The notes under the pieces are model-generated. The model did no database searches, was not told where the DNA came from, and saw only the letters and a program-made list of their open reading frames with translations. A stretch of 64,000 bases of DNA from Branchiostoma floridae (lineage: Eukaryota; Chordata; Leptocardii; Amphioxiformes; Branchiostomatidae): assembly GCF_000003815.2 (NCBI RefSeq), contig NC_049980.1, positions 8,509,770 to 8,573,769 of the forward strand, read 5' to 3'. Position numbers and translations under genes: made by a program. This document shows positions 1-10,307 of the stretch, piece by piece. Every line of letters starts with the position of its first letter. Within the stretch, counting starts at the first letter, position 1.

Positions 1-3000
1 CCATGCATCTCCTGTTCAGCTGTGGATGTCCATTGGCACCTACAGGCAAACAACACGTACGGTATACATATGTACAGTATAGAACAAACACAAATTAAAC
101 CAACAAACTATTTCACTATCATCATCATCTATGGATCAGTATCAGTTTTGGCCAAGATAGCCCTGTAAAGCATTACTTTTCTAAGTTCTCATTTTCCATT
201 CAAGTGTCTCTAACGAACGCGTCAGTAAAAAGTCAAACTTCTGCAATGCACTCTGCCACATGGTTTCTATAGAGGGATGGGTGAAACTACATGACATAAT
301 TCCTTGTTTGCTTTAACAGCACTGCCCAGCAATTTCACTCGACAGTGAGTTATCTTCTGAGACAGCTGTGAGACAGTAGATTGTTTTGAGAGTAGCTTGT
401 TTTGTCCAAGATATATTCTGTGTCCTATAAAGTAACTAATTGTTAAAAGCTTACATCATAGGGGGAATTTTGTTCACAAAACTTTGATTCCGGTGCTTTC
501 CTGAATGAAAATTCTGCTCAGTCCATACTCACCATACAACTGTTCTACCACTTGTGCAGAAGTACTGTATGGAGGTCCTGCAGCACACAATATCAACATT
601 CATTTGTGAGACATCATAGCGTAATTATCAAACTTTCATTTCATTCTAGTTGTTGCAGTGATTCAAAATACTGGAACAATGGATTAACTGTGGCAGCACC
701 ATTACCGGTTAAGATCCTTGTACCTACCGTTCATCTTATTTTGGTCATACTCCACAGTCTCCAATAAGTAGTGGCCATCGGGCTTCAGGAAAGACGTGAT
801 TGAGGCAGCATATCTGTGGCAGGGTACAGATATGGTCAGACAAGTCCATCAGCCCTATTGCCCTGGGCGAGTAAAAGTACCAATCGAGCAAGCCCATGTC
901 TTNNNNNNNNNNNNNNNNNNNNNNNNNNNNNNNNNNNNNNNNNNNNNNNNNNNNNNNNNNNNNNNNNNNNNNNNNNNNNNNNNNNNNNNNNNNNNNNNNN
1001 NNNNNNNNNNNNNNNNNNNNNNNNNNNNNNNNNNNNNNNNNNNNNNNNNNNNNNNNNNNNNNNNNNNNNNNNNNNNNNNNNNNNNNNNNNNNNNNNNNNN
1101 NNNNNNNNNNNNNNNNNNNNNNNNNNNNNNNNNNNNNNNNNNNNNNNNNNNNNNNNNNNNNNNNNNNNNNNNNNNNNNNNNNNNNNNNNNNNNNNNNNNN
1201 NNNNNNNNNNNNNNNNNNNNNNNNNNNNNNNNNNNNNNNNNNNNNNNNNNNNNNNNNNNNNNNNNNNNNNNNNNNNNNNNNNNNNNNNNNNNNNNNNNNN
1301 NNNNNNNNNNNNNNNNNNNNNNNNNNNNNNNNNNNNNNNNNNNNNNNNNNNNNNNNNNNNNNNNNNNNNNNNNNNNNNNNNNNNNNNNNNNNNNNNNNNN
1401 NNNNNNNNNNNNNNNNNNNNNNNNNNNNNNNNNNNNNNNNNNNNNNNNNNNNNNNNNNNNNNNNNNNNNNNNNNNNNNNNNNNNNNNNNNNNNNNNNNNN
1501 NNNNNNNGTAAAACTTTCAAATATCATTAAGTAACCGGAGAGCATAGTATGTTCTTAATGCCTGTTAACACTTGTTTGTATATTCAGGTCCCGTATTTAC
1601 ATTTCTTGGCTTATGTAAAGTTTACTGCCGAAAAACTTGTTTTCATAATTGTCATAACCAGGTTACATGACAGTGGGTAAACTTAAAGACAATGTCTACT
1701 TCGCAAACTACCTAAACCAAAAAATGTCACTACATAGTTCATACAGACTAACATACATGCACAAGTGTGAACAGGCCCTAACATGGTTTGATATACAAGG
1801 CAGCAAAGAAGTTTGAGTTTAGAATAAACCCAACAGATTATACACAAAGAAAGCATAAAAATCCTACCTTGTAAAATGGAAGAAGTCACAGCAGTACACT
1901 GACAGCTTTCCACCCTGAACCAGGAAAAAGAGTATAACAAGATGTAGTGAACCTTGTTACATGAAGAAAGCATAGCAAAGTAGACTGTTCTATATTTACT
2001 CAAAGGATGATCAGATACCTGGTAGAGCTTTCCATTAGGCAGCCCTGGGACATCACTAACGATGGGAGTCATGTCATTCTCCTGGAAGAGCTCTTTGACG
2101 GGCTGTTCGGCAAACTCTACACCAACAACTGTGTGCCCCTGGTTAACAAGCCTGCAACAGTCATACAGAAGTTTCTGAAACATTTCTGCTTTAACCTTGT
2201 TTAACATTTAGATTTAGATTTATGTTTGTAGTAGAGTGCACATAGAACCCTCTATGGTAGCCATTATGATAAGGACCAGACTAATTTGATTGTATGGATG
2301 ACATCAGCTTATGCTGCATCAATTTTTGTCCATTTCCCCCAATGATTGTGACCATCAGCAAGATGGATACAAGTGATAAAATGCCTCTTTTCCTATCATA
2401 AACTGTACTGATTTTTGTCAGAAACTTCCTACATTGAACATTTCATGTTCTGTGAGTTAAATTTTTCAACTTTTCTGATATTTTAATATGGCAACATTTT
2501 ATTAGCCCATCATTTCTTTTTCTTCCAGAGAATGCCATCCATATAATATATGTACCCAAATGAGTAACATACATGTACACATCAGGCTCACCATATCATG
2601 TCCAAAGACTTCCCACACAGGGGCACCAGAACCCTGACCTCTGACCTCCCTCCTGTCAGTTCTCCTACGTACTTCTGCAGAGAACTGTAAAATAAGATTC
2701 AATATAACACATATGGATGAGCATGGGTCGTGCTTGGAATATGATAGGAAAGTTGTTTTCTGTTGAACTAATATAATTTCTTAGCAAAATACCAGGGGTT
2801 TGTTAAGTGTCAATCACAGCTTTTCACACTGCATTGTGTGCTGGAATCCATTTGACGCAATTCATCACAAGAAAACTGTCAGATTCTGTCAGATGCAATC
2901 CATCTGATGATATCTGTCAGATGCAATCCAGCAGACAGATTCAACCTGTCAGAAGGAATTCAACAGTTGCCATCTGTCAGACTCAAGCCATCAGACGCAA

Positions 3001-3367
3001 CCTGTCAGATGCAAAACAGTGGATGGAGACGAAATCCGTCAGACACAATCTGACACATGTATTCCATCAAATGCAATCCATCAGACACATGTCATAAGAT
3101 GCAATCTATTAGACGCAATCCATCTGATGCAATCCGTCAGACAGTTGCTTGCCTACTTGGAAATGGGTCCTTTTTTGCTACAGAATCTCATGTGCATGTT
3201 TCAACTACGGACTGATGTAACAATGGGTATGACTCTCCCCTTACCTATTGACGGCAGACTTGTGGAACCCTGTGTGACCTTTGCCCCATCGAACCTGCCA
3301 GTCCTCAGGAGTCAATGCCAGCTTCTCCACCTCCCCATATTTGTTCACAACTTTTCCTTCAGGTAGT
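1..3367 (-). CDS. TPMT: Thiopurine S-methyltransferase, tandem copy A (incomplete)
   Basis: S-adenosylmethionine-dependent cytosolic methyltransferase of the TPMT family. Exons in gene order: 3245-3367 (reads ...ALTPEDWQVRW, the family N-terminal motif), 2592-2684 (SAM-binding motif VLVPLCGKSLDM), 2019-2151 (GHTVVGVEFAE, whose acidic residue should contact the SAM ribose), 1868-1914 (VYCCDFFHFTR), 728-813 (FLKPDGHYLLETVEYDQ), 533-577 (GPPYSTSAQVVEQLYG) and perhaps 1-39. The exon carrying the WDRG motif is not found and should lie in the gap at 903-1507. Exon sizes 93, 133, 86 and 45 equal those of copy B, so the two genes are tandem duplicates. The first exon found begins in phase 2 behind a good acceptor with no in-frame ATG, so an upstream start exon between 3368 and 3820 remains unidentified. 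The 1-39 exon has correct phase but weak family similarity. Confidence 0.88.
903..1507. other. Assembly gap (605 N)
   Basis: A run of N. It splits TPMT copy A and probably hides its WDRG exon, because flanking exons end and start in phases that need a roughly 75-bp exon like 5496-5570 of copy B. Open frames that cross it are artefacts. Confidence 1.
2868..3156. repeat. Degenerate 16-18 bp minisatellite
   Basis: The word GTCAGATGCAATCCATC and close variants (CAGACGCAATCC, TCAGACACAATC) recur through about 290 bases in an intron of TPMT copy A. Open frames across it are by-products of the repeat. Confidence 0.75.
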
Positions 3368-3407
3368 CTGTGGGAACAAATCAACAAAGACTTAAACTTG
3401 CTTACTG

Positions 3408-3600
3408 TACTTAACTATGAACACCTCAAAGTCAGGTTTTCACTTGTTTTACATATGTCCATCATAGTTAATGGTTTGCAAGTCATACCATGCTGTCCCC
3501 AGTGATTGGATTAATTAATTGAGCGAGTTGCAAACTGTTGGAGAGCCCTTAACTATGAGACTAATGTAAAACAAGTGAGAACTTGACTATGGGGGATATT
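3408..3600. mobile_element. Small inverted-repeat element (MITE-like)
   Basis: The arm near 3408-3478 (TTAACTATGA..., CACTTGTTTTACAT) returns inverted near 3545-3600 (ATGTAAAACAAGTGAGAAC). Lies in the spacer between the two TPMT copies. Ends are approximate and no target duplication was established. Confidence 0.45.
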
Positions 3601-3613
3601 TAGCAAAGTATAT

Positions 3614-3683
3614 AAGGGAAGCTAAACTTAAAATTCTAAGTCTACTTAAAAGTAGACTTAGAATTTTAAGTTTAGCTTCCCTT
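3614..3683. repeat. Perfect 34-nt-arm palindrome, 2-nt loop
   Basis: Left arm 3614-3647 is the exact reverse complement of right arm 3650-3683, separated by AA. No mismatch in 34 pairs. It sits in the spacer between TPMT copies A and B. It could be a hairpin RNA locus or a recent inverted duplication; the sequence alone does not decide. Confidence 0.95.
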
Positions 3684-3820
3684 CAAGTACATGTGCCCAT
3701 ATCATTGCAAGGATGCACAAGTCAAGGCCACTTAAGGCAAACTAGATCGAGAACCTTATCTCCCCCAAAATTTTTTTTTAAAATGACATATGGTAAAAGC
3801 AAGACTATATAAACCAATGC

Positions 3821-6800
3821 CTACTTTGGTGTGATGAGGTAATAGTGTTCATGAAGGGAACTCAGTCCCCAGCCTTTCTTGTGTCTCTCTGTCAAACCAT
3901 CAGCGGTCTCTAGGTGGCGCACATCAAAGTTACCACCTGTAAGGAGAGATCACAAAAGGCATATCAGTCTCAAACATGTCTGGGGATGAATCTGACCATG
4001 AAAAAAATGCCATCCTATCATGCATTTACAGTTAATAATAATAATATCGGGTGTATTTTGCAGCCGGTAGGTACCCTAAGTGTGGTTAATGAGGCTGTTT
4101 AACATGCACGGGACCCCCGTTTTACGTCCCTCCTGGAAGACGATTTCGTGGAAAGCTTCGTGAGGCTACAGCAATCCGGACAACCTTGGTTGGGGGACTC
4201 CCATCCAAATACTATCCGGACCGCGCGTTGCTTAAATTCCGAGATCGAGGGATCGGGTGTACCAACGTGCCACGCGGCCGTAGCTTTTATTACTTTATCT
4301 ACTGAAGCAAGAGATTAGTAGTAACAGTCTCTTAGCTCCTGGGATTCGAACCCACACTGAATCCGGGGCACCAGATCACAAAAATAGCTAACCGTTACAC
4401 CAAAAGCTCAGAGCCTTTGGCATGGTCAGTTTGGCAGTGCTTGAACCCCACTGTTAAACTACAAACATTTACTGCATGATAAGACCTACCATAGATATCT
4501 TGCACACTAGATGGTGGGATGCTGTGAGGAGGAGCTGTATTTAAAGAGAAATACTCAAGATGAAGTACATGTGTTTGTTGTATCACATTAACTAGGAGTG
4601 GAATATGTTTTTTAAATGTTTAATAAACATTAGACATAAATAAATGCCAGCACTGAAGAACATATGCATGATGGGGAGATAACACATGCTCTGAAAACTA
4701 CATTTATTTAACTGGTAATAGACATTTTGTATTACACATTTTCAATATACAACACATATGGTTGGATATATACCTACACATATCATTTTGAACGATATGG
4801 GGCTATACATGTATATAAAACTATTTTTCTCAAGACAAGACAAATTTTCAGAACAATTGAAGAGACAATTAGTAAGTCCTTCCAACAGGCAGACATTCTA
4901 AAACCAAAGCCATTCTCAGAGAATGTCTTGCAAAGGTAAAAAAAAAAAAAAAAAACATTTCTGACAATATATCAGTATTACTCTAAGACTTACCTTTCTT
5001 GCGGACATTTAATGCGGTCTTACACAGATCTAAAATTTTCCACAAATGTGGAACATGGAAGCACTTTTCCTTTTCTATAGAACTACAGTATGAATTGCTA
5101 CATAATCTAGTGGACCAGGTGTAGTATTGTGTACTTACGAGCATGTTTGCTTTGGTCATACTCCAGTGTGTTGAGAAGGTAGCACCCACTCAGCTTCATA
5201 AGAGACAGGATCAAGTCTGCATACCTAGGTAAAATGGACAACCTCCTGTTACTACAAGTTAGAACATCATGTCATCATTCTGAAGTCTTCTTTAGCTGGC
5301 ATACCAGTTACCAGTAGATATCTTACATTCTGTAGTCTGCATTGATGTAGATGATTTAAAGTGAAGCTTTGAAATTTTGTACTGTTAGAATATGATGTTT
5401 ATCATGCTAAAGTAAAGACTTCATCGTGTCATAACAAGAGTCCTTCCCTTGACTAAGTTACGTACAGAGCACTGATGTTTCAGCGTTTCTCTCACCTTGT
5501 CCTGTCTGTTGAGTTGATGGCTACGAAGGAGCCTCTGTCCCACACTGCATCAAAGTCACCTTCCACATCTCTGAGGTAACAGAAGGGAGGGTGAGAAACA
5601 TTCTGTGACCAGTAAAAAAAATAAGTAAAAGGAGAAAAGAATTGTTGTATTACTGTAATCCTTCTTGTAGGGTACACAGATAAGAAAATAGTCTTATAAG
5701 ACATACAATTTTGTAAAGTCATCATAAGGAGATACATCTCACCTTGAAAAATCATAAAAGTCCAAACATAGAGAGAAATTCTTCCATCTTGGCTCTGATG
5801 AAAAAAAATATAATCACAAAATCTTACACTTCAAGAGGGTTATCAATCATAGGAAAAGAGAACAAGGTCAGAGCATGGCAACTTTCAATACTCCTGATTT
5901 TACAGTTTATACAGTACTAGTAACTCTTACATGTAATACTGACACAAGTCAATGCATTATAGTCACAAGTTTATAACCATCACAGGAATCATGTTCTTCA
6001 TTATTAATTATCAAGTCTAAAAGAACTCACCATTCATTTTTAGCGGTTCAAAAACGACCACAACCAAAACCCTTCAATACATTGATTTAATAAAAAAGAC
6101 TCAAACAGTTAAAATTCTTTTAGTTATTAAACAGGTGAAAGTTGAACCTGGAAGAGCTTTCCTGAGTTCAGGTTGGGTACATCACTGATGGTCGGGGTGA
6201 GGTTGCTCTCTTGGAAGAACGCCTCCACTGCCTGTGAGGAACACTCTACTCCAACCACTGTATGTCCCTGGTCAGCCAGCCTAGTTAGGACAATCACAGA
6301 CTTTGAGACTTATTGAGAAAAATTGTTGTTGTTGTTCTTGTTTAACATCTATTATCTTGCTATAGATGTGGCCTCTTGGTCTTGAGTAACACATGGTTCA
6401 GTTACTTCAGTATCGAGTCAATTATATCTCTAGCAGAGCTCGAAATACTTTTTTCAGCATACCTACACTGGTGCAGGTAACATTGAAAATTACCTGCACC
6501 AGACAAATTTCACCCGCACCACTATGAATTTAGTAAGTATGGATCATACTAAAATTGTTCAGGAACCATGGCTATTTTTCTTTTATACTTTATAGTTTGC
6601 AACAGTCAATGCAGCTAATATTGATCCACATACACCTACATCATAGGATGATTTGTGCATAAATATAGAATACAACACGGTGTATTCCATATCATCCGAC
6701 GTACCAGCCCGACCGCGGGTTGGATCGCCCGAAGGCCAGAGGGTGATCCGACCCGCGGGAGGGCTGGGACTGAGGGTGATGGGGAATACACCGTGTTGTA

Positions 6801-9800
6801 TTTTATTTATGTCATACCCACCTGAGAAAACCCGTTTTGATGCGATATGCGCCAGAAGTTGCACAAATTTGGTGCCCTCGAACAAAAAGTGTTGCAACAG
6901 TAATGTTTCAAAGACCGAATCAGGCATTTCGAAATTTCGATGGCGCCGCACTCGGCCCGCTCAAAACAGTTCGATTTATTCGAATGGAGCCCGTGTGATA
7001 TGCCGTTCGATCCTGTGCGATACCGAAGTTATGGCCCGGTCCAGAACACTCGTATCGAATGTTTTCGCGTCACAGGTATATGACATAAAACCCAGTACAT
7101 GCACCAGTGCAGGCTAGGTGCAGGTAGACAACAAAAATACCTTCACAGCTCCAGTTTTACCTGCACTAACCTGCATAATCATGCAGGTGGTATTTTGAGC
7201 CCTGTCTAGGTACTGTATTAGCTCTCTTTGACTTGTGCTTCGGAGTTGCTGGAGGTGTTTCTAGGAGAGCATGTTGAATCTGTGCTTACTCTCAATATAC
7301 AAAATGTACTGGGAGAAGGCCATGTAACGTTACATCTGCTTGTTGATTTCCCCTGAAAAAATCCTTAAGTGGTATGCCTCCTTGACAACCTCCAACAACA
7401 ATGATTATATCCAAAGAGCTTTCATCAAAGAACATAATATTATGAACATCAAATAGTTACACACTATTAGTACCTTAAATGTTAAAATCAGTCCTACATT
7501 TTTACTGATAGCTGGACCTTTTGCCTTTGGTTTGTCTAATTTGAAATTCAACTTTGACGCTAGCGCAGCGAGTTCTGTGGTTGAGTTGTTCCTTCAGAAA
7601 ATTCAGGTGGCTACAAATCCATATGTAATGCAAAACAAGCTCCCATCACGATATCAAGCTCATTTCAAGAAATAAGGATCAGAGAAAACTCACCATTTCA
7701 TGTCCACTGACTTCCCACACAGAGGAACCAATACCTTGACCTTCTGTCTTTTGCGTGTCATTTCTGCCTCATATTTCTTAAGGTACCTGCAGAGAATGCA
7801 CGTAACGTGTGAGATTATATTTGGATTGCAAAGAATATTCAAAAGCATAATAGCTGCCATAAAAAAAAATTAAAAAATTCTTTTTAACCCTAAAGCTACA
7901 AGAGTTTTAGCCCAGTACATGCTCTCATCAGTGCCATGGTTTGACAACTGACCTTCGAACTGAAGCCCGCAAATAAGGCTGACGACCCTCTTTATCAGGA
8001 ATAAGTTATAACAATTTTCTTAAAATCAGTTTCCACTTATGTTCAGGTATATTTATGTCATTATCTCATGACACTAGGCAGCAGCCATGGCAATGGTCTG
8101 ACCTCTGCTTGGATAGTACTAGCAATGATTATCTCTAGGCTCCAGACTGTACAAGGCGATCAACAACTGATCTTATTTCTGGACCACACTACCCTAGAGT
8201 GAAGATGTCATATTATTCTACAACACTGCTATGTTGCCCAATATTGCAAATTTGTACCATCAACGATTTGTTAAAATATTTTAGAAATCACCCAAAGGAT
8301 CTTGAGATATTGCTGCAGACTCACAGACACAGAGGGACAACTGCAATACCGCCATCCAACATCTTCCCAGAAATAACAAAGACAGGCTGAACGAAGTCTC
8401 ACACTCTTGAACCTTAAGACAGTTTTTACTTACGGGTTGATTTCAGTCTTATGGAAGCCAATCCGCCCTTCTGTCCACCGTGTGTCCCAGTCCTCAGGAG
8501 ACATACTAACGTTAGTAGTACTGATGCTTTTCTGCTGTACTGATGACTGTATAGTTAACTTTGGCACTGATGACAAAGACGTCTGGAGAGCACAGATCCG
8601 TCTGTGGGCATACAAAAATTCAATATGAATTATGATGCATTTGATCAAAATACCATCAAATTACTCAAGCCTTACCAAAGTGAGAAACTCAAACTTTCAA
8701 AGGCAGTCATTAATCATAATTAAGGCTTGATCGGATCAGCTGCATCATATCATATGGGGTACAACAAGTGGAAGCATACAACAGCCTGATAAACACACTC
8801 AGAAGCAAACTTAGCACACTCAAATCTAAAGGCTACACCATACAGATCACCTGGTGCCCGGGACACATGGGAATTCCTGGAAATGAAATTGCAGACAAAG
8901 AAGCTAAACTGGCAGCAGAGGAAGCAAGAAACTGCCAGAACTACACATCTTGGACAAAACAGCAAGCCATGAAACACATTGAAGCACAAGCGCACGAGAG
9001 ATGGAACAGAAGGACCAAGCTGAACACTAGAAGTGAACACATGCAGAAGATAGCCACCAACATGAAGAAGAAGGGACAAACACTTGGAAGAAGAAGCACA
9101 CAAGTCATCATCAACCAGCTAGTGAGTGGCCACACCAGACTCAACTCCTATCAAAACTGGATGAACCCTGAAATCTCACCTAGCTGCACTAACTGCGGTG
9201 CTGTGGAGACCACCAACCACTTCCTGTACCACTGCCCTCGCTATGAAAAGGAAAGACAACACATGCTGCTAGAAGTGGAGAACATATATGAGACATACAA
9301 CACAGCAGAGGACAGCAGAGACACGGACATCACCACGCTAGCTGGAATGAGAGAAGACCTTTCAGAAGGAATCAACAAACAGATGTACATAGCCTTCTCC
9401 CAGTACATTGAGAGTACACACCGTTTCGAAGTTCTCTCCTAGAAACTCCTCCAGCAACTCTCAAGCACAAGGAACCAAGAGTTAAAAACCAAGAGAGACT
9501 ATTGACTCAAAAGCGAACCATGTGTTACTCAGCACCAAGAGACCACGTCTAGCGAAATAATAGACGTTAAACGAGGACAACAACAACAACAACAATATCA
9601 TATCATATCATATCATATATATCATATCTTCTTCTTCTTTCCTTTAATACTGCTGAGCCCCTGTTACAGGGCCTACCCTTTACTAGCAGGGCGCATGGTG
9701 TTTAAATGTTTGTTAGTTCCAAGTGATAGAATTATGAAAAAGTTATGAACATATAGGAAAGATATATAAAATAGCATATATCCTATATACCCTATCATAT

Positions 9801-10180
9801 ATCATATCATTTCATAGAGTAGCAGCAGGTTATAACTTCCGTTCACTCACCTTCGAGTTATTGTGCAGAAAGTAAAGACTACTGCTAAGTTGCTCGGCCG
9901 GGAAATGTACCGATACATCCATGCATGCACGTAAATTTGTTATATAAGCTAAAGGTCAAAGGGTAGTGGATGAAACCAATATCAAAGAAATTGATATCTT
10001 CCAATTTTCATTAAAAATGTACGCCGACAGCCCAAATATTTTAGATATGGTTTCTTTGTGTATCTTATGAGTATGCATAATGTGTGAATTATATAAACGT
10101 GGGAGACTTGAGTCGAATGAAATCAATAAAACAGACAAAGACCTACCCGTTTGAAAAGTGGACCCGTCTACATGACCCAT
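3821..10180 (-). CDS. TPMT: Thiopurine S-methyltransferase, tandem copy B
   Basis: Full TPMT-family gene, about 246 residues (human 245). Exons in gene order: 10147-10180 (ATG, MGHVDGSTFQT), 8434-8539 (MSPEDWDTRW), 7694-7786 (VLVPLCGKSVDMKW), 6148-6280 (GHTVVGVECSS), 5743-5794, 5496-5570 (VWDRGSFVAINSTDRTR), 5139-5224 (YLLNTLEYDQ), 4490-4534, 3821-3936 (ends LHEHYYLITPK, stop TAG). Phases join cleanly except at 5743-5794, which is 52 bp where 53 (or 47, as in copy A) is needed: its first half fits the family in one frame (DGRISLY) and its second half in another (DFYDFSR). An acceptor two bases downstream gives 50 bp and an open frame but replaces the family-like first residues. The start exon lies 127 bp from the ACP1 start on the other strand. 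Introns hold SINE, LINE and MITE insertions listed separately; other intron sequence shows nothing recognisable. Confidence 0.9.
4030..4284 (-). mobile_element. 5S rRNA-derived SINE (SINE3-like)
   Basis: Read on the minus strand, 4284-4164 is a 121-base copy of 5S rRNA: it opens GCTACGGCC, has CCCGATC...GATCTCGGAA, TTTAAGCAAC, TTTGGATGGGAG, and closes GCTGTAGC, all in 5S order and spacing. It is followed by a tail with AAACAGCCTCATTAACCAC and GGGTACCTACCGGCTGCAA and ends in (ATT)n. The internal 5S promoter region is recognisable. It is too diverged to be a working 5S gene. The same tail follows a tRNA-type head at 34570-34800. Confidence 0.82.
4300..4405 (-). mobile_element. tRNA-derived SINE head
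   Basis: On the minus strand there is an A box (TGGTGTAACGGTTAGC) and a B box (GGGTTCGAATCCC) spaced as in a tRNA. There is no convincing acceptor stem. It abuts the 5S-derived SINE in the same orientation: either one inserted beside the other or together they form a dimeric SINE. Confidence 0.65.
6320..7375 (-). mobile_element. Older antisense LINE 3' end, split by a MITE
   Basis: The reverse complement of 7375-7210 and 6433-6320 matches the 3' end of the LINE at 8757-9594: the words ATCAACAAGCAGATGTA, TTCTCCCAGTACAT, CCTCCAGCAACTC, GTGTTACTCA and the (CAA)n tail appear in the same order. The MITE at 6434-7204 interrupts it. It is more diverged than the second copy, hence older. Confidence 0.75.
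6434..7204. mobile_element. MITE with CAGGGCTCGAAAT-type ends, copy 1
   Basis: Left end CAGAGCTCGAAATAC, right end GTATTTTGAGCCCTG, flanked on both sides by TCTAG (6429-6433 and 7205-7209), a 5-bp target duplication. The core near both ends repeats ACCTGCAC/GTGCAGGT. A further hairpin (6668-6804, arms AATACAACACGGTG) and an outer inverted pair (TTATGTCATA near 6806, TATGACATAA near 7078) suggest a second element nested inside. CAG-starting ends with 5-bp duplications would fit the hAT5 group; that assignment is inference. Confidence 0.8.
8757..9594 (+). mobile_element. 5'-truncated non-LTR retrotransposon (RNase H-bearing LINE)
   Basis: An open frame, 8768-9442 (224 residues), is the C-terminal end of a LINE ORF2: the end of an RNase H domain (WCPGHMGIPGNEIADKEAK) followed by a zinc-finger-like tail (CTNCG...ETTNHFLYHC). 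After the stop comes a short 3' UTR and a (CAA)n tail, 9575-9594. The reverse transcriptase part is absent, as in ordinary 5' truncation. ATCATATCATAT-type sequence flanks both ends, so the target site was probably this simple repeat. It lies in the first intron of TPMT copy B on the opposite strand. An RNase H domain places it in the I/Loa-type clades; the exact clade is not decided. Confidence 0.88.
9594..9628. repeat. (ATATC)n microsatellite
   Basis: Tandem ATATC directly after the LINE tail; similar broken runs occur at about 9765-9812. Confidence 0.85.
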
Positions 10181-10307
10181 TGCAGAGCAGCTCAGCTGAT
10201 CTCGAGCTGCTGAAAGTTGGTCTGGATTGAACAGTCTGACAACAATTGGTCTGATTTAGTCTGACAATTTACTGTAAGTTGGTTGTGGGCTGCAAACCTG
10301 CAAAGCC
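10181..10307. promoter_or_regulatory. Divergent promoter of TPMT copy B and ACP1
   Basis: Only 127 bp separate the two start codons, so both 5' UTRs and the core promoter must fit here or overlap. The segment holds two copies of a box reading TTGGTCTGATT...AGTCTGACAA (near 10218 and 10246); the second contains ATTGG, an inverted CCAAT box. No TATA box is seen. Confidence 0.6.

Noticed and set aside
745-1545. Long open frames across 745-1545 on both strands
   Set aside because: They consist almost wholly of N from the assembly gap.
1683-2207. Single 174-residue TPMT protein read straight through
   Set aside because: Only 2019-2151 and, in another frame, 1868-1914 are coding; the rest of the frame reads intron.
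4164-4284. Functional 5S rRNA gene on the minus strand
   Set aside because: Right length and order, but many changes in conserved stems and a SINE tail with (ATT)n instead of a T-run terminator.
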